NCBI GenBank assembly: GCA_028226535.1
Contig: JAOJEG010000015.1
Location: forward strand, 1-15,385
Direction: 5' to 3'
Origin: Candidatus Pelagibacter sp.
GTDB lineage: Bacteria > Pseudomonadota > Alphaproteobacteria > Pelagibacterales > Pelagibacteraceae
DNA length: 15,385 nucleotides
Shown: positions 1 through 6,717 of the stretch, in pieces
How the letters are laid out: the number at the start of each line of letters is the position of its first letter
Numbering within the stretch: position 1 is the stretch's first letter
The notes under the pieces: model-generated
What the model saw: the letters and a program-made list of their open reading frames with translations, nothing else
Database searches by the model: none
Told to the model about the DNA's origin: nothing
Program-made: the position numbers and the translations under genes

Positions 1-1
1 C

Positions 2-172
2 TCTCTTATGTCCTCAACTCCATTTTTCTCAAGCGTAATTTTTCCAAAAAATAAAATATATTTGTATTATTATTTAAACTATCAATTTGGAAAAAATTTT
101 TATTCTCCCGAACACACAAATTTTGCCTTAAAAATTTATAAAAAGAATTTTAAGAATATTACTTTTTACTAA
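2..172 (+). CDS. 3' end of an unrecognised gene entering from the left
   Basis: One + strand frame is open from the window edge to a TAA at 170-172, giving 56 codons. In DNA this A+T-rich a stop-free run of that length is unlikely by chance (my rough estimate is below 1 percent), so it is probably the C-terminus of a real gene whose start lies outside. The peptide begins SLMSSTPFFSSVIFPKNK, is rich in Tyr, Phe and Lys, and ends NITFY. I do not recognise a family. A glycosyltransferase or similar polysaccharide protein would fit the neighbourhood, but nothing in the visible residues proves it. Its stop codon interlocks with the stop (TAG, 169-171) of the convergent gene. That mutual exclusion of tails supports both reading frames. 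A competing short open frame on the minus strand (about 65-1) has no start codon and was not preferred. Confidence 0.5.
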   Translation, partial: SLMSSTPFFSSVIFPKNKIYLYYYLNYQFGKNFYSPEHTNFALKIYKKNFKNITFY

Positions 173-948
173 TCTGAAAAATTTATACTTATATCACATG
201 GCATTGAAATTCTTTCATCTTTAATTTCATCGCTATTATCTACTTCATGATCAACATATGAGTCAAAGATTATTAAATCACCTTCTTGTGGTTTATATTT
301 AAATTTTTTTTCATTAAATTTTTTTTCTTTAAATTTTTCATGAATATTGTCAGCCTCATATACCCTCAAATTTTTTTGATAATTGTAAAGATTTATAAAT
401 CCAGAATTATGAGTATTGTCACATTTTAGATAAAATACTCCTGATAAATCACCATCCAAATGATGGTGCTTTTTCATTTTTCCACTTTTTTTTGTAATAG
501 TGAACCAAAGTTTTTCTATATTAATACTAAATTTTTTTTCCAATTGATAATATTGAATAATTTTTTTATTTACAACTTGCTTTATCAACTCCCCAATATT
601 ATGAAAATCTTTATCCTCGTTTAAATTATGTAAAGATTGATAGATATTCAGATGACCTGCATAATCATATTTATTTGATACATTATCGAATTGATATTTT
701 TTAATTTTTTCAAAAATTTTTTGATCAAAATAAATATTTTTAACAATAAAAATTTTTGGTGGGTAAATATTTTTTATAAAATTTTTACAATAGATTTTAT
801 TTTTACGATAATAAAACTTATACTTATAATATAAATTTTTGTGTTTATTGAACAAAAGTCCTATTATTTTGTTATATAAATTGGTAAATTTATAAAACTT
901 TAAGTTAAATAATTGTCTTGAAACAATTTCTAGAAAATTTTTAGACAT
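169..948 (-). CDS. Putative 2OG-Fe(II) oxygenase (TIGR02466-like)
   Basis: This 259-residue protein has a C-terminal half resembling the small 2-oxoglutarate/Fe(II)-dependent oxygenase family in which an HxD pair, a distal His and an Arg lie on a jelly-roll fold. The visible candidates are H163-x-D165 in KKHHHLDGDLSGVFYL, H234 in DSYVDHEVDNS, and R246 followed by a short beta-like tail (ISMPCDISINF) as the 2-oxoglutarate anchor. The 'HxH..x.LSGVFYL' pattern is the strongest link to that family. The first 60 or so residues are very basic and aromatic and match nothing I know. Such enzymes hydroxylate small molecules, sugars or side chains, and the substrate here is unknown. The gene is single, divergent from the GT2 gene at 1000, and ends tail-to-tail on the gene at 2-172. 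The start is the ATG at 946-948. The family is likely; the role is unassigned. Confidence 0.7.
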   Translation of the reverse strand: MSKNFLEIVSRQLFNLKFYKFTNLYNKIIGLLFNKHKNLYYKYKFYYRKNKIYCKNFIKNIYPPKIFIVKNIYFDQKIFEKIKKYQFDNVSNKYDYAGHLNIYQSLHNLNEDKDFHNIGELIKQVVNKKIIQYYQLEKKFSINIEKLWFTITKKSGKMKKHHHLDGDLSGVFYLKCDNTHNSGFINLYNYQKNLRVYEADNIHEKFKEKKFNEKKFKYKPQEGDLIIFDSYVDHEVDNSDEIKDERISMPCDISINFSD

Positions 949-999
949 ATTTAGAAGCTATATATTAATCTTTATATTAAATTAATATATATTTTTAAA
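949..999. promoter_or_regulatory. Divergent promoter region with an A/T-only palindrome
   Basis: These 51 bp are the only space between two divergent start codons (948 on the minus strand, 1000 on the plus strand), so both promoters must lie here or inside the genes. The stretch is almost wholly A and T and holds several -10-like hexamers, for example TATATT at 973-978. No convincing -35 or Shine-Dalgarno sequence is seen. The palindrome is listed separately. Confidence 0.4.
959..991. repeat. Perfect 11-bp inverted repeat, A/T only
   Basis: The left arm 959-969 (tatatattaat) and the right arm 981-991 (attaatatata) are exact reverse complements with an 11-bp spacer. It sits centrally between two divergent genes. 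It could be an operator for a dimeric regulator, a pair of back-to-back -10 elements, or chance in A/T-only DNA. The absence of G/C in the arms makes a stable RNA hairpin or terminator unlikely. Confidence 0.45.
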
Positions 1000-1827
1000 A
1001 TGACAAACCTACCACTGATCTCAATAATCATACCTTCTTTCAACCAAGGAGAATTTATAGAAAAATGCTTGGAAAGTATTGTTGCACAAACATTTGTAAA
1101 TTATGAGGTAATTATTCAAGATAATAATTCTACAGACAATACAAAATCAATATTACAAAAATATAAAAAGCTTAAAAATTTTTACATATATTTTGAAAAA
1201 GACAAGGGTCAAGCTGATGCAATAAACAAAGGAATTAAAAAATGCAGAGGACAATGGTTAACTTGGCAAAACTGTGATGATTATTATGTGTCAAATATGG
1301 TTTTTGAAAAATTAAATAAAGAAATCTTGCTTGATGAAAAGAAAAAATATGGTCTTTTTTATGGAAATATAAAATTGGTAAATCAAAAAAATTATCATGA
1401 AAAAGAACTTAGATATTATGGAGCAAACTCATATACATTAATACTAGAGGGTATGGTGCTAACCAACCAATCATGTTTTTGGAGCAGAGAATTAAATGAC
1501 AAATATGGATACCTTAAAAATTTTAAAGTAAATTTTGACTATGAGTGGTTCTTAAGAATTTCTCAATTTATTAAGTTTAAAAAAATAAGTTATGAGAAAC
1601 CTTTAGCAGCTTTTGTTTTATACGATGAGCAAAAAAGTAATAATTATACAAAATACGATTTAGAATTACGTAAGAAAATAATTAAAATTTATTTAAAAAA
1701 ATTTAATATTCCAAATAATAATTTGGTTTTGAAATTATTAAAATCAATATCCAAATTCTATAGATTTACTAAGTTAATAGTTAGTGGTGATTTACTTTAT
1801 CTACTAAAAAAAATATTTAAGACTTAA
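1000..1827 (+). CDS. Family 2 glycosyltransferase
   Basis: This 275-residue protein is a GT-A fold, GT2-type glycosyltransferase that would add a sugar from a nucleotide donor on the cytoplasmic side of the membrane. The N-terminal strand ISIIIPSFNQGEFIEKCLESI is the standard nucleotide-binding start. D41 lies in QDNNSTDNT, the KGQADAINKGI segment (69-79) is the typical helix, and the metal-binding DxD-like motif is NCDDYY with D93 and D94. The remainder carries the acceptor half, with a conserved-looking FDYEWFLRI at about residues 179-187, and a basic C-terminal helix. There is no clear membrane segment. Donor and acceptor cannot be told. The start ATG is at 1000-1002 with no clear Shine-Dalgarno. 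The gene stands alone between divergent and convergent neighbours: its stop is 6 bp from the stop of the membrane glycosyltransferase on the other strand. Confidence 0.9.
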   Translation: MTNLPLISIIIPSFNQGEFIEKCLESIVAQTFVNYEVIIQDNNSTDNTKSILQKYKKLKNFYIYFEKDKGQADAINKGIKKCRGQWLTWQNCDDYYVSNMVFEKLNKEILLDEKKKYGLFYGNIKLVNQKNYHEKELRYYGANSYTLILEGMVLTNQSCFWSRELNDKYGYLKNFKVNFDYEWFLRISQFIKFKKISYEKPLAAFVLYDEQKSNNYTKYDLELRKKIIKIYLKKFNIPNNNLVLKLLKSISKFYRFTKLIVSGDLLYLLKKIFKT

Positions 1828-1833
1828 TATGTT

Positions 1834-2982
1834 TTATTTATTTTTAAAATTGTCAATTGTTAAACTTAAGTATGATGCTATTAATAAAATAGATCCAAAT
1901 AGGCTAATTAGATCATCAGAAAAATAATTTTTTAATATAAGTTGATTAAATCTTACAAAATAAAAAAACCATAAAACTATCGGAAAGTTAACTATAAAAA
2001 TAAATTTAGATATGTTTGATTTTAAAAGGTAACCTGCTAGAGGTATTAGAAAAACAAAATCATAGTAGTTATGGTAAAAAACAAAAAGGCTTGAAATACT
2101 AATTATTAAAAATAATACATCATTATTTTTTTTTATAAAAAAAATATTAATCAAATTTATCACACCAAATAAAATCATACCTAAAACAAAATATTTATAT
2201 AAGCCAATTTTTACAAATAAAGTCTTTAAGTGAAAAGTATATCCAACTCCTATAAAGTTGTTCATGGACTCTTTATTCACTTCGTATATGACAAGTAAAG
2301 GATTTATAAGTTGAACAAAATTCAGTTCACTAACATAAAAACCGTAAAATAAAATAGCTAAAGCGGAAATTACCATGGCATAGATTAAATCAACTTCTTT
2401 TTTAAACATTGAATTAAGCAAAAAAAAAGGAGCAAAAGAAAATTTAATATAAGCAATTGATAAAAATAATCTTTTAATTTTAGATTTTGAATACCAATAA
2501 AATATTAGCGACACTAATAAAAAAAGACCTAACTGACCATTACCCAATGTATTTGTAAAAGGAGTAGAGCTTACGGTTAATATTCCTAAGATAAGAGACT
2601 TATTTATATTTAGATTATAAGCTTTTTTTAAAATTACAATAATTATAATTGTGAAAATAACATTTGAGCAAAACCATAATATTTTAGATACCTCTAACGT
2701 AAAAAATGTATATGGATAAAAAATTATATAAATTAAATGATTCCACATCGGAAACCAGTAGCTATCGTCCTGTCTAAAAATTTTAAAAATATCTTTTTTG
2801 TTCCAAAAATCTTTTGACATTTCATAGAATTGGGGGAAATCTACGCTACCAACAACAGGTGCTGTGGCATTTAAAAATGCTTTTTGTAAAAAAAGTAAGC
2901 TCACTAAAAAAAGTGAAAAAGCTAAAAAAATTGTAAGGTAGGTATTATTGATTTCTAATATTTTTTTTTTATTTTGTAGCAT
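1834..2982 (-). CDS. GT87/DUF2029-like polytopic membrane glycosyltransferase
   Basis: This 382-residue protein has about ten hydrophobic segments, the first at roughly residues 14-36, and looks like a GT-C fold enzyme of the GT87 (DUF2029) type. That family uses polyprenyl-phosphate sugars as donors at the outer face of the cytoplasmic membrane. The first outer loop holds GSVDFPQFYEMSKDFW, where D48 is the candidate catalytic Asp of the GT-C 'D-F' motif. A later NGQLGLFLLVSLIF segment matches the 'GQxN/L' helix common in GT87 proteins. A Lys-containing helix (KRLFLSIAYIKFSFAPFF) follows. It is the last gene of the long minus-strand run, 5 bp after a DPM1-like GT2. That GT2 is well placed to make its lipid-linked donor (inference). 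Sugar specificity is unknown. Confidence 0.75.
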   Translation of the reverse strand: MLQNKKKILEINNTYLTIFLAFSLFLVSLLFLQKAFLNATAPVVGSVDFPQFYEMSKDFWNKKDIFKIFRQDDSYWFPMWNHLIYIIFYPYTFFTLEVSKILWFCSNVIFTIIIIVILKKAYNLNINKSLILGILTVSSTPFTNTLGNGQLGLFLLVSLIFYWYSKSKIKRLFLSIAYIKFSFAPFFLLNSMFKKEVDLIYAMVISALAILFYGFYVSELNFVQLINPLLVIYEVNKESMNNFIGVGYTFHLKTLFVKIGLYKYFVLGMILFGVINLINIFFIKKNNDVLFLIISISSLFVFYHNYYDFVFLIPLAGYLLKSNISKFIFIVNFPIVLWFFYFVRFNQLILKNYFSDDLISLFGSILLIASYLSLTIDNFKNK

Positions 2983-2987
2983 ATGTT

Positions 2988-3683
2988 CTAACCAAAAAGA
3001 TATTTTATTATATCATAAATAACTTTCTGAAATTGAGTAAAATTTAAAGAACTAGATTTGTATTTATTTTTTGGAAAAAGAAAGAAATAATTATTATAAT
3101 CAATATTGCAATTTATTTTTCTAGATTTTAAGATTATTTCGGCACTTATAAAATTAGAATTAGAAATTAAATTAATACTTTTTATAATTTTTGATTTAAT
3201 CAATATCAAACCATTAAAATCAACATTTGGTATTTTAAATAAAAAACCTAAAATTTTTTTATACAATTGAGATATAAAAACTCTAGATTTAGGTCTGCCA
3301 ACCATACTTTTTCTTTGATAAACAATCACATCTTTTGTTTCATCTAATTCAAAATCTTTCAAAAATTCTGTAACCTTGGCTTCACCGTCGCCAGGAATAT
3401 ATAAACTAAATTTCTGTGTTGCTAAATGATAACCTTTAATTAAGGACTTACACCATCCTAAATTTTGATCATTTGAAATAATTTTTATATTCTTATTTTT
3501 TAAAGATTTTGAGCTTAAAATTTCAGAATTCAAAATATTAATTGAATTGTCTGTAGAGCAGTCATTTATAAAAATATACTCTGAAATAATTTTTTTTTTC
3601 TGCTCCTCGAATTTATCTAAATCTTTTACCAAATCAGGTAACTCATTTTCTTCGTTAAAGAAAGGAATAATCAATGTAATCAT
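2988..3683 (-). CDS. Family 2 glycosyltransferase, DPM1-like (polyprenyl-phosphate sugar synthase)
   Basis: This 231-residue GT2 protein starts MITLIIPFFNEENELP, a typical first strand and nucleotide-binding helix of the polyprenol-phosphate mannosyl/glucosyl synthase group. D41 and D45 lie in INDCSTDNS. NLGWCKSLIKGYHLA matches the conserved 'N.G...a...G...A' helix. The metal motif is PGDGE with D99 and E101. The protein lacks C-terminal membrane helices, unlike ArnC or GtrB, and resembles the short soluble DPM1 form. The predicted reaction is transfer of a sugar from an NDP donor to polyprenyl phosphate on the inner membrane face. Spacing is 6 bp after the E1-beta gene and 5 bp before the GT87-like gene, so the two transferases probably work as a pair (inference). 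It could instead be an ordinary cytosolic GT2. Confidence 0.8.
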   Translation of the reverse strand: MITLIIPFFNEENELPDLVKDLDKFEEQKKKIISEYIFINDCSTDNSINILNSEILSSKSLKNKNIKIISNDQNLGWCKSLIKGYHLATQKFSLYIPGDGEAKVTEFLKDFELDETKDVIVYQRKSMVGRPKSRVFISQLYKKILGFLFKIPNVDFNGLILIKSKIIKSINLISNSNFISAEIILKSRKINCNIDYNNYFFLFPKNKYKSSSLNFTQFQKVIYDIIKYLFG

Positions 3684-3689
3684 TTATTG

Positions 3690-4721
3690 CTAAAAAAATA
3701 AATCTTTTAAATCATCCTGTGGCCACAACATAACTTCATTAAATGATAATTTTTTACTCACCTTTTTTTTTACGTTTTTAATGCTTAAAATTAAATTTAT
3801 TAAATCACGTGTATTTTTATAATAATTTTTAGCTAATGATGGTGCTGATGGGGAGGGCTCATTTTTAGGAGATAAATAATTAAAGTTTTGTTTTGACTTG
3901 TTATTAATCTTTAATATCGATGAAATGCCACTTAAGATACCAAAGTCAAATGGAGCGCTATCAAAAAAAATTACTTCTTTGTATTCTTTAGCGATGCTTA
4001 TTGCACCCTTTTTAATCCTATTTTTAAATGGAAAATAAGAAAAATTTAAAACATCAACACTAATACCCTTTTCCTTAAAATATTTTTTTGCCTTTAGAGC
4101 ATCTATCAATCCATCACCATAAGTAATTATTAAAAAATTTTTGTCTTTATTTTTATTTTTGTATAATTTGTGATGTTCAATTTTATCATTTTTTTTCTTT
4201 TTAAAATTTTGTTTTATTTGAGTTAGATATCTGTGTTCCAGGATTACAGAAGGATGATTTAGTTTGTTGGCATTTAAAATATGATGATAGGCTTCTTCTG
4301 GAGTAGATGGAATATAAACATCTAATCCATATGACTGCATAAAAATTGAATGATAATTGGCTGTATGTTGCGGTCCGTTTCCCCACTGCCTTCCAATTTG
4401 AATCCTAAATGTAACTGGACAAGGATATTTCCCACCAAACATATATTCCCATCTACCAGCCTGGGTGAGAATTTGATCAAAAGCTAGTAAAGCAAATTCT
4501 ATTCTTCCATAAACAATTGTAGGCTTGAAACCCCTGGTGGCAAGTCCAACACAAAGTCCAGAACTTGCTAATTCTGATACTGGCGTCTCAAAAACCTGGG
4601 ACGGGAACTTTTCGTGAATTTTTGACCCAACATTAGTTACCTCAAGTCCAAATACTAAATTTTTTTTATTATTTGATAATACTTTTAAAGTTCCCTCTTC
4701 AATAGCAGTTGAAAAATCCAT
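3690..4721 (-). CDS. 2-oxoacid dehydrogenase E1 beta-type subunit (transketolase fold)
   Basis: This 343-residue protein is homologous to the beta subunit of thiamine-diphosphate (ThDP) 2-oxoacid dehydrogenases. E50 in FETPVSELASSG is the family's conserved Glu that activates the ThDP aminopyrimidine ring. The pyrimidine domain continues through GFKPTIVYGRIEFALLAFDQI and the HTANYHSIFMQSYGLDVYIPSTPEEA segment, which is the usual HSQ...PG...PSTP region. The C-terminal domain begins near FLIITYGDGLIDAL. The gene overlaps the E1-alpha gene by one base (TAATG), a translational-coupling arrangement, and has one of the few visible Shine-Dalgarno sequences here (AAGGA at 4733-4729, 7 nt before ATG). 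The N-terminus is short compared with housekeeping PDH beta, lacking the usual 'GEDVG' spacing. With no E2 or E3 nearby, a role in sugar modification is more likely than central metabolism (inference). Confidence 0.9.
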   Translation of the reverse strand: MDFSTAIEEGTLKVLSNNKKNLVFGLEVTNVGSKIHEKFPSQVFETPVSELASSGLCVGLATRGFKPTIVYGRIEFALLAFDQILTQAGRWEYMFGGKYPCPVTFRIQIGRQWGNGPQHTANYHSIFMQSYGLDVYIPSTPEEAYHHILNANKLNHPSVILEHRYLTQIKQNFKKKKNDKIEHHKLYKNKNKDKNFLIITYGDGLIDALKAKKYFKEKGISVDVLNFSYFPFKNRIKKGAISIAKEYKEVIFFDSAPFDFGILSGISSILKINNKSKQNFNYLSPKNEPSPSAPSLAKNYYKNTRDLINLILSIKNVKKKVSKKLSFNEVMLWPQDDLKDLFF

Positions 4722-5692
4722 TAAATTGTCCTTATAGGTATCTTTTTAAATATTGACTCAAACCTATTTGATATTTGTAAAACTTTCTTACTTTTAATAT
4801 TTTGTAATTCGTTTAACTTTAAATATTTTTTTATCAATAAATATCTACTTAATATGTTAATTGGATCCCTTTTATCAATTTCCAGGTATTCCTTTTTATC
4901 TCGATACGGTGATTTTTGATCTTGCAATGATACATTGGCACCACTGTGTTTAGAAAATCTTATGCAATCGCAATGTAAAATACCCACTCTTTTTTTTTTA
5001 AGAATGTTTTTTCTTAACAATTCAGTTGTCTTGAAAACTTTCATAAAATCTTGACCATCCACTCTTTTATAAAGTGTCTGCATCCCATCTTTAAAAAGTT
5101 TTTTAAAATTATAATTTTTTACTTTTCTTTTATTATGTGAACTTTCTACCGCATACTTGTTATCTTCAATAATAACAAGTAATGGCAACTTGTATAAACC
5201 AGCCATATTAATAGTTTCGTAAAATGAGCCTTCTTCAGCAGCTCCATCACCAACAAACACTACCACAACATTTTTTGATTTTTTTATTTTTTCTGCCATA
5301 GCCATACCACTTGCAACAGAGATGGACGACCCTAGAATGGGGATAGATCCCATAAAATTTACCTTTTTATCTAACATGTGCATTGAACCCCCATACCCAT
5401 TGCAGCATCCTCTTTCATCCCCAAATATTTCCATTATCATTTTTTCTAGATTTCCATCTTTTGCAAGATAATGGGCATGAGATCTATGATTACCTAAAAA
5501 TAAATCATTTTTTTTTGTACCTAAAGCTACGCCTGTAGCTGAAGCCTCTTGACCAATAGATAAATGTAGAAAAGACCAAATCTTATTCTCTTTTGATTTT
5601 TGTGCAATTTTTTCTTCAATTATTCTTATTGTAAGAATTTTTTCAAAGGCATTTAATAAAAATTTTTTATTTATTTTTGGAATTCTATACAT
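4721..5692 (-). CDS. 2-oxoacid dehydrogenase E1 alpha-type subunit (ThDP-binding)
   Basis: This 323-residue alpha subunit carries the complete ThDP motif: GDG at 148-150 in FVGDGAAEEGSFYETINMA, and N178 in IEDNKYAV. Also visible are the family elements GQEA (47-50), NHRSHAHYLAKDG (68-80) and GYGGSMHM (99-106). It would bind ThDP at the interface with the beta subunit encoded directly downstream, decarboxylate a 2-oxo acid and hold the hydroxyethyl or acyl-type intermediate. The C-terminal 60 residues (Lys/Ile-rich) are poorly conserved. The start ATG at 5690-5692 lies inside the end of the upstream alcohol dehydrogenase gene (22-nt overlap). No later in-frame ATG exists until residue 85, so the overlap is probably real. 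In this setting it probably acts on a glycan precursor; its normal lipoyl E2 acceptor is not encoded in the window. Confidence 0.9.
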   Translation of the reverse strand: MYRIPKINKKFLLNAFEKILTIRIIEEKIAQKSKENKIWSFLHLSIGQEASATGVALGTKKNDLFLGNHRSHAHYLAKDGNLEKMIMEIFGDERGCCNGYGGSMHMLDKKVNFMGSIPILGSSISVASGMAMAEKIKKSKNVVVVFVGDGAAEEGSFYETINMAGLYKLPLLVIIEDNKYAVESSHNKRKVKNYNFKKLFKDGMQTLYKRVDGQDFMKVFKTTELLRKNILKKKRVGILHCDCIRFSKHSGANVSLQDQKSPYRDKKEYLEIDKRDPINILSRYLLIKKYLKLNELQNIKSKKVLQISNRFESIFKKIPIRTI

Positions 5693-6714
5693 ACCCTTAT
5701 TTCTTTTCCTTTTTTAATTAAATCAATACCGTGGTTTATATTTTTTAATTTTATAGTATTGGTAATTAGCTTATTAAATTTTTTATAATTTTTTATAAGT
5801 AAACTATATATAATTTGCATATGTTTGCTTGGATTAAAAAGTCCCCCATCTGATGAGAATATTTTAATATTATCATTTGGTGGATTAAATAATCTAATTG
5901 GGTCAAATATCTTTAATTTACTATTTTTTTTTGGTTGGCCAACTAATATGAGTTTTCCATTTTTACTAGTTGAATTAAATCCTTCACTAATTACTTCGGT
6001 AGATCCAGTGGTATCAATTACAATTGAAAAAGATTTTTTTTTTGATTTAAGATATTTTTTATAAAGTAAAAATTTAATTCCCAAACCTTTTAATAGATTT
6101 TGTTTAGACTTGTGTCTATCGACTAATAGGATGTTTTTGCATCCAAGTATTTTGGCTATTAGTCCTGTGGTTACCCCTAAACCTCCAGCTCCAAAAATTA
6201 ATAAACTGTCCTCTTTTTTAAATTTAGCTTCATTTACCAAAAGACCCCATGAAGTTGGTATGGCACAACCTAACAATGGCATTAATTTTATCATTTTTTT
6301 TAAGGGTTTTATTTTTGTAAGTCTATTTTCTGAAACAACGGCGTATTCTTGAAAAGTCGTCACTTGTCCAGCATTTATTAAACCAAATTCACTATTGTAT
6401 TTTGCGCCAACTGCATTGATTCCGTTTCCTTTTCTCCAATGCATAACTACATAATCATTAATATTAATTTTTTTTACAAACTTATTCTTGCTTACGACTA
6501 ATCCATATCCTTCATGACCCATACAGTGAGGTAGCCATTTATCTTTTCCTTTTATGCCCTCTATTTCTCCAATTTGTGCTCCACATATCGATGCAGAATA
6601 TATCTTTACTAATACTTGACCCTTTTCTAATTTTTGAGGATTTTCAATATCTATAACTTTTAGTTTTTGTTTTTGTTTAAAAAGAATTGCTGATTTAAAT
6701 CTATTTTTTTGCAT
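5671..6714 (-). CDS. Zinc-type alcohol dehydrogenase (MDR) without structural-zinc lobe
   Basis: This 347-residue medium-chain dehydrogenase has the catalytic zinc ligands in place: C44 in SICGAQ, H67-E68 in GHEG, and C150 in LLGCAIPTSWG. The NAD(P) Rossmann motif GAGGLG lies at 175-180 with D199 of LLVDRHKSK at the end of the second strand. The four-Cys structural zinc loop of classical alcohol dehydrogenases is absent and is replaced by MHWRKGNGINAVGAKY at 91-106. The family reaction is reversible oxidation of an alcohol. Here a sugar alcohol, aldose or keto-sugar is likely, given that the gene is 3 bp after the kinase fusion and overlaps E1-alpha. The start ATG is at 6712-6714. The exact substrate cannot be inferred. 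Confidence 0.9.
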   Translation of the reverse strand: MQKNRFKSAILFKQKQKLKVIDIENPQKLEKGQVLVKIYSASICGAQIGEIEGIKGKDKWLPHCMGHEGYGLVVSKNKFVKKININDYVVMHWRKGNGINAVGAKYNSEFGLINAGQVTTFQEYAVVSENRLTKIKPLKKMIKLMPLLGCAIPTSWGLLVNEAKFKKEDSLLIFGAGGLGVTTGLIAKILGCKNILLVDRHKSKQNLLKGLGIKFLLYKKYLKSKKKSFSIVIDTTGSTEVISEGFNSTSKNGKLILVGQPKKNSKLKIFDPIRLFNPPNDNIKIFSSDGGLFNPSKHMQIIYSLLIKNYKKFNKLITNTIKLKNINHGIDLIKKGKEIRVCIEFQK

Positions 6715-6717
6715 AGT

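Noticed and set aside
1..65. Minus-strand open stretch reading toward the left edge
   Set aside because: It has no ATG, GTG or TTG start after an in-frame stop, while the + strand frame over the same bases is longer and ends neatly at 172.
2951..2980. Long T-runs (for example 2961-2970 and 3591-3599) as intrinsic terminators
   Set aside because: They lie within coding sequence and lack a G/C-containing stem beside them.
4201..4386. Open frame on the minus strand inside the E1-beta gene
   Set aside because: It is a shadow in another frame of a well-supported ThDP subunit and has no recognisable motif.
3690..5692. E1-alpha/beta as the cell's housekeeping pyruvate dehydrogenase
   Set aside because: There is no E2 or E3, both neighbours are sugar or glycosyl genes, and the subunits differ in length and N-terminus from central-metabolism forms.
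5825..6352. Two + strand open frames opposite the alcohol dehydrogenase
   Set aside because: They are antisense to strongly conserved coding sequence (Rossmann and zinc motifs) and their translations look like reversed-strand noise.
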